DNA of 64,000 bases. Origin: Ureibacillus composti (lineage in GTDB: Bacteria; Bacillota; Bacilli; Bacillales_A; Planococcaceae). Made by a program: the position numbers and the translations under genes. The notes below the pieces were generated by a model. The model had not been told where the DNA came from, made no database searches, and was given only the letters and a program-made list of their open reading frames with translations. Numbering within the stretch: position 1 is the stretch's first letter; every line of letters begins with the position of its first letter. Shown piece after piece: positions 24,929-32,366 of the stretch. The stretch lies in assembly GCA_030348875.1 (NCBI GenBank), contig JAUCEP010000002.1:2807001-2871000 (forward strand), written 5' to 3'.

Positions 24929-25681
24929 CTAAACCATTGTAGAACCACCATCTACATTTAAACATACGCCTGTTATAAATGAACTTTCTTCGCTGACTAA
25001 AAAATTCACTGCTGTAGCGATATCTTGAGGCTCTCCCCATTTTTGGATAGGTTGATTTGAAAAATCATAATACGCATCTTTTGTCATTTCTGTTCGAATA
25101 ACACCAGGTGCTATTGCATTACATGTAATTCCATATTTGCCGACTTCTCTAGCTATCCATTTTGTCATATTAATCACACCTGCTTTTGAAGCTGCGTACG
25201 CGATACCAGATCTTCCACCTGAACCATCTTCATAAACCGGCCCCACACCACCTGTCAAGCCTGATACAGAAGCAATGTTAACAATTCTTCCGTAGCCAGC
25301 CTCTTTCATATAGGGATAAATTGCTGATTGACACATCAAAAATGTCCCGGTCATATTTGTTGCAACATCCAAATTCCAATCTTCTAATGTCATCTCAGAA
25401 AAAGCTTTTCTATTACATGTCCCCGCAACATTTACTAAAATATTTAAACTACCGAAATGTGAGTTAACCTCTTCCATAAAACTTTTCACTTGATCTTTGT
25501 TACGGATATCAAGTTGATAGCCTTTGGCAGTAAGTTCATCACCAAATGACTCTCCCTCAGCAACGACCTCTTCTAAAATATCAGCAAGTGCAACCTTGTA
25601 CCCTTTTTTAATTAGATTTTCAGCTATCCCTTTACCAATTCCTCTTCCTGCTCCAGTTACAATGGCTACTTGTTTATTCAT
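24929..25681 (-). CDS. Short-chain dehydrogenase/reductase
   Basis: A 250-residue classical SDR. The NAD(P) motif is TGAGRGIG (about residues 10-17), followed by NVAG, and the catalytic Ser/Tyr/Lys appear in NIASVSG and YAASKAG. An insert rich in Gly (VGPVYEDGSGGRSG) precedes the Tyr. NAPGVIRTEM and NVDGG close the fold. The ATG follows AGAAGGAG. A cre-like site lies 134 bp upstream. It is downstream of the aromatic cluster and could act on a pathway intermediate, but a terminator separates them, so the link is weak. Confidence 0.85.
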   Translation of the reverse strand: MNKQVAIVTGAGRGIGKGIAENLIKKGYKVALADILEEVVAEGESFGDELTAKGYQLDIRNKDQVKSFMEEVNSHFGSLNILVNVAGTCNRKAFSEMTLEDWNLDVATNMTGTFLMCQSAIYPYMKEAGYGRIVNIASVSGLTGGVGPVYEDGSGGRSGIAYAASKAGVINMTKWIAREVGKYGITCNAIAPGVIRTEMTKDAYYDFSNQPIQKWGEPQDIATAVNFLVSEESSFITGVCLNVDGGSTMV

Positions 25682-25814
25682 TTATTATTCTCCTTTTCTT
25701 CTATTAGATTTGGGAGTTAACTATTAACACTTTATGTTTGATCGTGTCCTTTATATTATACAATTAATATTTTCAGAAATTACAGAATTTTGAATATAGA
25801 TGAGATATTTTCAT

Positions 25815-25828
25815 CGAAAACGTTTAGA
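25815..25828 (-). promoter_or_regulatory. Candidate cre (CcpA) site upstream of the SDR gene
   Basis: CGAAAACGTTTAGA matches 12 of 14 positions of the consensus TGWAANCGNTNWCA. It lies 134 bp upstream of the SDR start. Confidence 0.35.
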
Positions 25829-25914
25829 TCTAGAAATCCTCTTTTCACATTTTGTTATCTTGTGTATTTGGTTGGGTTGATCACTAATCTGCGATGATTT
25901 GCGTTACAAAAAAT

Positions 25915-25944
25915 AAAGCCACCTCTTTTAAAGAGATAGCTTTT
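25915..25944 (-). terminator. Terminator at the end of the aromatic cluster
   Basis: AAAGC and GCTTT outer arms and a CTCTTT/AAAGAG inner stem form a two-part hairpin (25915-25943) with a small internal loop. The minus-strand transcript then reads a U-rich tract. It lies between the MFS gene and the SDR gene. Confidence 0.75.
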
Positions 25945-25962
25945 ACCAGAATAATTGATGGC

Positions 25963-27165
25963 TTACTCATGAACCCCCTTCGTCTCTAACACAGGATGAA
26001 TGGTTTTCTTCATGCTCCAAAAATATGTTAGTACAAAACAGCTTAATAGAATTAATGCACCAAATATATAAGGTGATTCCATCTTCCAATCGTACAAGAA
26101 CCCTGCACAAATTGGTCCAACCATGTTTCCAAGACTCATGTATGCATTATTCATCCCCGCCGCAAACCCTTGCTCAGCACCAGCACTTTTACTTATGACC
26201 GTATTTACTGCAGGTCGAATAAACGTTGCAGCAACTGTATTTAAGCTGGCCACCAATAAAATGATGAAAAAGCCATTCACATAGATGAGTAAGAATAATG
26301 TAACAGCAGCCATGACTAAATTAAATAGAATAATCTTCACTTCACCAAACCGGTTGAATAATCTATTCATGATGAATAATTGGAGAATGACCCCTGCAAA
26401 TCCACCGACAGTAAAAATAATTGAAATTAAAAACGGTGTATACTCAAATTTATCATTTAAATATAATGACATCGTTGCTTGGTAATTTGCAATCCCGAAA
26501 CTAAAGGTGAAAACTACGATTAAAAAGACAAAATAGGGTACTTTGACGGAAGTGATTAATTGTTTCACTAAATTTTCACGTGGTCGTATCACTTGGATGT
26601 TTGTATTGCGCCCAACATTTGGTATGTAAATCCATGAAAAAATTGCTGCCGCTATGGCCATCGCACCGGCAAAATAGAAAGGAAATTCTAAATTAATTCC
26701 CGATAAACCTCCACCAATTCCTGGACCAACAGTAAAACCAAAACTGATGGCCGCACCAACGAAACTCATGCCCTTCCCACGTTCTTCCACCGTTGTGATA
26801 TCACCGACGTAAGCTAAAATCGTTGGCATGACAAATGCTGCTCCTACTCCACTAAGTAAACGAGAAACAAATAATAACCAAAGCGCATTTGCAACACCGA
26901 ACAGGATCAGTGATATCCCATAGATGACTAGACCCATCACAATAAAATTTTTTCGGCCAAAACGATCAGACAAATCACCTACGACTGGAGACATAATTAA
27001 TTGGGCAAAGGAAAAGGTCGCAATTAACAAACCATAAACCTGACCACCCGCGTTGAAAATATGCAAATAGGATGGCATGACAGGGATAATGATTCCTAAC
27101 CCTCCCATGGTGATAAACGCATTAAACATTAATAAATAAAGAATGATTTTCGTATTGCGTGACAT
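25963..27165 (-). CDS. MFS transporter of the aromatic cluster, TetA/NorA-like
   Basis: A 400-residue 12-TM MFS protein. MFS motif A is GDLSDRFGRKNFIVMG (between TM2 and TM3). RLLSGVGAAFVMPT and the proline-glycine-rich GFTVGPGIGGGLSG are typical of drug-exporter-like members. The start is ATG 27165 after AAGGGTGAGGG; a further upstream in-frame ATG has no RBS and would add 29 basic residues. It is the last gene in the minus-strand aromatic run, 102 bp after the monooxygenase gene. It may import the aromatic substrate or export a product. Confidence 0.85.
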   Translation of the reverse strand: MSRNTKIILYLLMFNAFITMGGLGIIIPVMPSYLHIFNAGGQVYGLLIATFSFAQLIMSPVVGDLSDRFGRKNFIVMGLVIYGISLILFGVANALWLLFVSRLLSGVGAAFVMPTILAYVGDITTVEERGKGMSFVGAAISFGFTVGPGIGGGLSGINLEFPFYFAGAMAIAAAIFSWIYIPNVGRNTNIQVIRPRENLVKQLITSVKVPYFVFLIVVFTFSFGIANYQATMSLYLNDKFEYTPFLISIIFTVGGFAGVILQLFIMNRLFNRFGEVKIILFNLVMAAVTLFLLIYVNGFFIILLVASLNTVAATFIRPAVNTVISKSAGAEQGFAAGMNNAYMSLGNMVGPICAGFLYDWKMESPYIFGALILLSCFVLTYFWSMKKTIHPVLETKGVHE

Positions 27166-27267
27166 TGCCCTCACCCTTATCTTTTTTAAATAAGAAGAAG
27201 TTGTAAACACCCCCGAAACAAAGCCCCGAGTCTGTCTACAACTTAATCTCAAAATTACCTAAAATTA

Positions 27268-28431
27268 TTACCCCATGACTGGTGATGGGTAATCGAATAA
27301 ATGTTTACCATAAGCTTCTACAGCATCTTCATATAAAGAAGTTACATGTGTTCCAATGGCAATTAAATCACGTGTAATCATTTCAACTGGATTTCCTTTG
27401 ACTAAAGCAAAGGCTCCTAGTGTTAGGATTGTTTTTACGCTAATATCTACACAGTTTTGAATGATTTCCGCGCGAATCGCTTTAAATTCACTTGGATGAA
27501 CTCCTTCGTTATTCTCAAGCATTTCAATATATGTTTTCATTAGGCTTTTCGCTGATTGCAATTTCAGCGTTAAAGTTGCTAAAACACGTTGGCTTCGTGG
27601 ACTTGCCACTTCTTGTTCACCATTCATACGTACGCGCCCTTTTGTTGCCTTTTTAAATTCATCTAGTACTCGTTCTGCAGCACCTATTGCCATTGCAGGG
27701 AACCCAACAAAGAAGGCCGGATGAAATGGAGCATTATAGTATAAATAGTCTTCATCATAATCCTTTAGGTTTGGTTTACGATTTGCCGCCATTGCCCCTA
27801 AATCAATGACCATATCATCTGGAACAAAAACATTGTCTACAATAATTGTATGACTACCAGATCCTCTTAATCCCAAGGAATTCCAATTCTCGACAATTTC
27901 AAGTTCCTTCGTATTAATAACAAACCCGTGCATCGTCTTTTTATCTGAACCTTCGCTTTGATGTAAGGCACCCACACCGACCCAACCTGCATATTTAATA
28001 CCACTCACAAAATTGTATCTAGCACTAATGATAAATCCGCCATCAACTTTTTCTAATTTCCCGATTGGAGCAAAGATATCTGCCAGTAAGCCGCCCGACT
28101 GAACGATTTCTTTTTGACGATGCTCTGGTAAATAGGCTACCCATGCGTTATGAAGAGAGAAGAAGTAAGTGATCCAAGCCGCTGATAAATTATAATAGCC
28201 AACTTCTTTCACCATATCTGCAAAAGTCGTGAAATCAATCTGTGGTCCACCGAAACGCTTCGGTAAGATTAATTTATTAATCCCCTCTTCACGTATTAAG
28301 TTGATGATATTTTCAGATATTGATGAATTGAGATCTGCTTGCACTGACTCCGCTTCCGCTGCTTGCCCAATTCGTTTCGCGCTTTCCATTAACGTTTTAT
28401 ATACATCAACACTTTTCACTTCTAGAACCAT
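27268..28431 (-). CDS. Acyl-CoA-dehydrogenase-fold flavin monooxygenase (HsaA/HpaH-C2-like)
   Basis: A 387-residue flavoprotein of the acyl-CoA dehydrogenase superfamily in its monooxygenase (group D) branch. The length, the N-terminal helical domain with LPKRFGGPQIDFTTFADMV, the middle beta-domain (SARYNFVSGIKYAGWVGVGA, NSLGLRGSGSHTI) and the C-terminal helices match the oxygenase parts of two-component aromatic hydroxylases such as HsaA. These use reduced FMNH2/FADH2 from a separate reductase and add an ortho OH to a phenol. It sits next to an extradiol dioxygenase, supporting the role. No flavin reductase gene is nearby. The ATG at 28431 follows AAAGGGG. Confidence 0.8.
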   Translation of the reverse strand: MVLEVKSVDVYKTLMESAKRIGQAAEAESVQADLNSSISENIINLIREEGINKLILPKRFGGPQIDFTTFADMVKEVGYYNLSAAWITYFFSLHNAWVAYLPEHRQKEIVQSGGLLADIFAPIGKLEKVDGGFIISARYNFVSGIKYAGWVGVGALHQSEGSDKKTMHGFVINTKELEIVENWNSLGLRGSGSHTIIVDNVFVPDDMVIDLGAMAANRKPNLKDYDEDYLYYNAPFHPAFFVGFPAMAIGAAERVLDEFKKATKGRVRMNGEQEVASPRSQRVLATLTLKLQSAKSLMKTYIEMLENNEGVHPSEFKAIRAEIIQNCVDISVKTILTLGAFALVKGNPVEMITRDLIAIGTHVTSLYEDAVEAYGKHLFDYPSPVMG

Positions 28432-28557
28432 TCTTATAACCCCTTTCACCTTTGTATTTATTCTTAAATCGATTGTATTTGTAAGAAAAACGCAATTCCT
28501 TCATGCGACTGAATTGCGTTTTGTCCTTATTCGTTCTTCTACTTAAACTCTCTAAAC

Positions 28558-29553
28558 TTATTTCACACTCGATCTAATAAAGCCAGCAGTTAAAGTTGTT
28601 TCATCATCTTTCGGGTTGTTTAAGCCTGATTGCTCTCCCCAATAAGTGAAGCCTGTTGACATTTCATCGAATGTCCATTTAATTGGCTTCCAATCTGGTT
28701 CGAAAATTAAGTAACCATTTGAGAAAATCTCTAAACGTACGCCACTGCCTGGGTCTTTTACATAAATGTACATCGCTTGAGAGATACCATGCTTCCCTGG
28801 GCCAACAAAGACAATTTCATGTTCGCATAAAATGTCTGCAGCGCGTAATACATCTTGCGCATTATCTAACCAATACGATAAGTGGTGCAATTCATGTGGT
28901 GTTTTTGCCGTTTGCGTTTTCATAATTGCTACATCATGCACTAATGGTGTAACACTCATCCAGCCAGAAATTTGGCTATCATCTGGTGCTACTAAATATT
29001 CGCGCATTTTAAATCCTAGTTTTTCAGCTAAGAAATCTGTAATAATTTTAGAATCCATACTTGTTGCTAAATTCACATGGTCAATTCTTCGAGGTGAAAT
29101 CCCTTTTGCCCACGCTTTATACGTTTGATTTTTTAAGACGGCCTTGCGATGAAGCTCAGGCTCTGGTTTTTCCATCTCAAAGTAAATCTCAAAACGATGG
29201 CCACTTGGCAACTCGAAACGAATGGCATCCCCTTGACCCGCTTCCTCACCCGCAGCAATTTTGTCTACTTCTACTCCTGCATCTTGAAGTAGCGTCGCAA
29301 AATTTTCTACATCTTCACTGCGCTTTGCTTTCCAACCGATATGGTCAATACGAGATTCTGGACCAGCTGTAATGGATAACGTATGGTGCTCGAAGTCGCC
29401 CCAGGCTCTTAAGTAATGAACGCCATCTACTTCTCTCGTTTCTTCTAGCCCGATCACATCTTTAAAGAACCACAATGATTTTTCTAAATCTGTGGACACT
29501 AATGCCACATGTCCTAACTTCGCGATTTCTGGTGCATAATGAAACTTTGTCAT
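28558..29553 (-). CDS. Extradiol ring-cleavage dioxygenase, catechol 2,3-dioxygenase type
   Basis: A 331-residue type I extradiol dioxygenase of two vicinal-oxygen-chelate modules (about 10-125 and 150-320). Fe(II) ligands are His159 in RRIDHVNL, a His in ELHHLSYW (223-224) and Glu275 in VRLEIFSNGY. The second-sphere His255 lies in GPGKHGISQ. The signature around residues 262-285 matches C23O of Bacillales. It opens a catechol ring next to a hydroxyl to give a yellow semialdehyde or ketone. The ATG follows TTGGAGGG. A cre-like site and a 10-bp inverted repeat lie upstream. Confidence 0.93.
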   Translation of the reverse strand: MTKFHYAPEIAKLGHVALVSTDLEKSLWFFKDVIGLEETREVDGVHYLRAWGDFEHHTLSITAGPESRIDHIGWKAKRSEDVENFATLLQDAGVEVDKIAAGEEAGQGDAIRFELPSGHRFEIYFEMEKPEPELHRKAVLKNQTYKAWAKGISPRRIDHVNLATSMDSKIITDFLAEKLGFKMREYLVAPDDSQISGWMSVTPLVHDVAIMKTQTAKTPHELHHLSYWLDNAQDVLRAADILCEHEIVFVGPGKHGISQAMYIYVKDPGSGVRLEIFSNGYLIFEPDWKPIKWTFDEMSTGFTYWGEQSGLNNPKDDETTLTAGFIRSSVK

Positions 29554-29631
29554 ATAAACCCTCCAATTAATTGTCTATTATTCTTTTCTACCATTTACAC
29601 GGTTTCATTAGAGTTCCAACTTTGAAGAAGT

Positions 29632-29683
29632 AGCTTTACAGTCGCAGTACGATTAATGTGTGAACCCCCTGTCCTGTAAAGCT
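29632..29683. repeat. 10-bp inverted repeat upstream of the dioxygenase gene
   Basis: AGCTTTACAG (29632-29641) pairs with CTGTAAAGCT (29674-29683) over a 32-nt loop. It lies between the exporter stop and the dioxygenase start on the minus strand. It could form an RNA stem that separates the two messages; no U run follows. Confidence 0.55.
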
Positions 29684-29689
29684 CCTATT

Positions 29690-29703
29690 TGACAACGCTT
29701 ACA
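29690..29703 (-). promoter_or_regulatory. Candidate cre (CcpA) site in the aromatic cluster
   Basis: TGACAACGCTTACA matches 13 of 14 positions of TGWAANCGNTNWCA (one mismatch at position 4). It lies in the 177-bp gap between the 14-TM exporter gene and the dioxygenase gene, so it could act as a roadblock or at an internal promoter. Confidence 0.55.
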
Positions 29704-29730
29704 AATTATTGTTTAGAAAAAAATCCATCA

Positions 29731-31302
29731 TTATGCTTTATCTAAAGCAGGTTCCGCCTCTACCGTTACTTCCGGAATCTCTTCTGATAGCGGTTTCATT
29801 TTCATCAAGCTTAAACTTAAGATAGTAATTCCAATAAAGACTACTAGATTAATAATCCCAAGCGTATTAATACCCGCTGCCACACTCTCCGCATGTGCAG
29901 ATGTTAATAAATCCGTAATTTGGACATTCACCTGCGATAAAATACCTTCTAATTCAGTTGGTACTTCTCCTGAATTTTTCGCTTGTATTAACATTGATGT
30001 TTGATCGGCATTTAATCCTAAATTGCTTGCTCTTTCAGTTATTGCACTATCAAATCCACGAGAAGTTGATAGTCCATAAATCGTCAACCCAAGAGTCGAA
30101 CCAATTGGTAAGCCCAAATCTTTGAATAATGTAAATGTCCCAGTACTTACACCTTTCTTATCTTCAGGTGTATAGTTAATGACAATTTTCATTAGGGAAG
30201 CATTTAATAGACTTGAACAAATCCCAACAAAGCCCATCACAATCAGAATCGATAACATCGTGGAGCTCATATCCACTTGAAGGTATAAAATGATGCCTAC
30301 CATACCGGATATTAGTGATAGATAAACTAGATAAATAGGATTGTATCGATCCAATAAGAACCCGATCAATGGTGAAACGACCATGGCAGTCGTGAATAAT
30401 ACAGTTGTAATCATTCCCACTTGAAGAGCATTCAAGTTCGGGTTACCAGATGCTAAAAACGTTAATGACATTAAAATACTTAACATCATAAAATTTTGAA
30501 CTGCGATTAATATAGATGGAATATAAACACCTTTAAGTTTTAATAACTTTAAATCAATCGTAGGGTACTTCTCTTTTTTCTGTAGTTGTAAGAAGAACGT
30601 CAGTAATACAATGACGACTGCAGCTCCTGCTAATAACCAACCAACTCCAAAATTACTAAATATGAGTGGTAATCCTACAAGGACCGAAATCGTAAGTAGG
30701 AAAATCGTGCTACCTTTATAATCCAGTTCTGATTTTCTACCTTTCTCACTTTTTGGTACAATAAGACTTATGAGAATTAATCCAATAGCTGAAAATGAAG
30801 CACTCACAGCATAGACTGAACGCCAGCCCCACGTTTCAATAAGTGCACCTGAAATGGCGCCACCTGTTCCTGTTGCGATATAACAAAATAACATAAATAA
30901 ACCAATAGCTTTTCCGCGTTTTTCTTCTGGGAATAACTCAGGAATATAGGCAAAAATATTCGGGAAAATCAATGCATATCCAACACCTTGGAATAATGCT
31001 CCAACTAAATAAAGTGATACATGCGGTGTGAACACTTTCAATGATTGTGCAGCAACAAAAATTATTAGGCCCGCTACGATTACCTGTTTTCTCCCTATTT
31101 GATCGCCTAAACGACCAAATAATGGAGACAACGCAATCGCTGCTGCGCTTGCTAAAAGCGTTAAAACTCCGCTATTTGCAATGCTTATTCCGAAATCAGC
31201 ACTAATATAAGGTGTAGCTGGAGTGGTGAATGCATTTGCTTCAAGTGCAACGAAGATCCCTAGCAACAAGATTGAAAATATAAACCATGGATTTCTTCTC
31301 AT
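29731..31302 (-). CDS. 14-TM MFS transporter of the aromatic cluster, EmrB/QacA type
   Basis: A 523-residue MFS protein with about 14 hydrophobic segments. Motif A appears as GRLGDQIGRKQVIVAG and motif C as GTGGAISGALIETWGWRSVY, typical of the DHA2 exporters. A large extracytoplasmic-like loop rich in polar residues precedes the last helix. The ATG follows AAGAGGTGG, 11 bp after the hydrolase stop, so the two genes are co-transcribed. It may export toxic aromatics or transport the substrate. The tail is acidic. Confidence 0.87.
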   Translation of the reverse strand: MRRNPWFIFSILLLGIFVALEANAFTTPATPYISADFGISIANSGVLTLLASAAAIALSPLFGRLGDQIGRKQVIVAGLIIFVAAQSLKVFTPHVSLYLVGALFQGVGYALIFPNIFAYIPELFPEEKRGKAIGLFMLFCYIATGTGGAISGALIETWGWRSVYAVSASFSAIGLILISLIVPKSEKGRKSELDYKGSTIFLLTISVLVGLPLIFSNFGVGWLLAGAAVVIVLLTFFLQLQKKEKYPTIDLKLLKLKGVYIPSILIAVQNFMMLSILMSLTFLASGNPNLNALQVGMITTVLFTTAMVVSPLIGFLLDRYNPIYLVYLSLISGMVGIILYLQVDMSSTMLSILIVMGFVGICSSLLNASLMKIVINYTPEDKKGVSTGTFTLFKDLGLPIGSTLGLTIYGLSTSRGFDSAITERASNLGLNADQTSMLIQAKNSGEVPTELEGILSQVNVQITDLLTSAHAESVAAGINTLGIINLVVFIGITILSLSLMKMKPLSEEIPEVTVEAEPALDKA

Positions 31303-31313
31303 ATTCCACCTCT

Positions 31314-32183
31314 TTATTTAGTTAGTTGTACAGCTTCTGTTTGACCAATAAATTGGTCGACTAACTGAATGAAACGGTCAAATTTCTCAATTTGAACCCA
31401 ATGTCCGCATTGCTTTAATAACACCAATTCCGCATTCGGAATATGTTCTAATACCGCTAAACTGGACTCGTGAGGCACAAATTGGTCTTCATACCCGTGA
31501 ATTAATAATGTAGGTTGTTTAATACGACGTAATGCACTTGGTGGAATTGTTAACTCATGTGGCATTGTCGGGAATAATTTTGGATATAATTCACGAACTT
31601 CTGGTTTCATAATGATTTCATAGCGTGTTTTCACGATATTCTCAAACTGTTCTTCCACAACCGACTCATCGTACATAAACCAACTAATTAAATTACGGAA
31701 TGCTTGAATAGTTGGATCTTTAAAGAAGTTCGACATACGAACAATTTCAGGTGTCGGGCCAGCGTTATTTCTTGCTCCTCCACCACTTCCCATTAAGACG
31801 ACTTTATCAAAACGGCCTGAATCATATAAAAGGGCATTTAATGTAACAACCCCACCCATAGAATTTCCTACTAAATTGGCAGTTTTAATATTGTTATAGT
31901 CCATAATTTCAAGAATTTGTTGAACGCGAGCTGTTGTCCATTGCCAGAAAGTCAGGTTTGTATCATCAGGTAGATCTGTATTTCCGAACCCAACCATGTC
32001 CGGTGCAATAACGTGGTATTTCTCACTTAATTGATCTAGTACACGGCTCCAGTTTGACTCTGAGTTAGCTCCTGGACCTGAACCATGTAAAAAGATAATC
32101 GTTTGGTCATTACCAACCCCGCCCTCACAGTAAAAACTATTAAAACTACCTGTATTCACTTTTTTCGTTACATAACTTCCCAT
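31314..32183 (-). CDS. Meta-cleavage product hydrolase (alpha/beta hydrolase)
   Basis: A 289-residue alpha/beta hydrolase of the MCP-hydrolase group (DmpD/XylF/BphD/HsaD). The oxyanion segment is FLHGSGPGANSESNW (32-45), the nucleophile Ser108 is in GNSMGG, and Asp233 (HGYEDQFVP) and His261 (CGHWVQIE) complete the triad. Such enzymes cleave C-C bonds in ring-opened products to a dienoate and a carboxylic acid. It is the first gene of the minus-strand cluster, next to the divergent regulator, which fits a substrate-induced promoter. Confidence 0.9.
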   Translation of the reverse strand: MGSYVTKKVNTGSFNSFYCEGGVGNDQTIIFLHGSGPGANSESNWSRVLDQLSEKYHVIAPDMVGFGNTDLPDDTNLTFWQWTTARVQQILEIMDYNNIKTANLVGNSMGGVVTLNALLYDSGRFDKVVLMGSGGGARNNAGPTPEIVRMSNFFKDPTIQAFRNLISWFMYDESVVEEQFENIVKTRYEIIMKPEVRELYPKLFPTMPHELTIPPSALRRIKQPTLLIHGYEDQFVPHESSLAVLEHIPNAELVLLKQCGHWVQIEKFDRFIQLVDQFIGQTEAVQLTK

Positions 32184-32304
32184 GTAATAAAACCCCCTTA
32201 AATTAGTTAACGTAAGTCCGTTATTACTATTAATCTTACTTGGTTAAATAATAGTTTTTAATACTTCTTTTCATTGTTTATTTAGAATATTTCGATAATT
32301 TTAC

Positions 32305-32332
32305 TTGTTTTCTTTACGAAACTAAGTAAAAT
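32305..32332 (+). promoter_or_regulatory. Candidate sigma-A promoter of the XylR_N/PucR-type regulator
   Basis: TTGTTT (32305-32310) and TAAAAT (32327-32332) are spaced by 16 bp and lie 35 bp upstream of the proposed start. The match is fair and not decisive. Confidence 0.4.
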
Positions 32333-32366
32333 AAAGGATATATCTTGCTTGAGGAGGAAATTGAAT

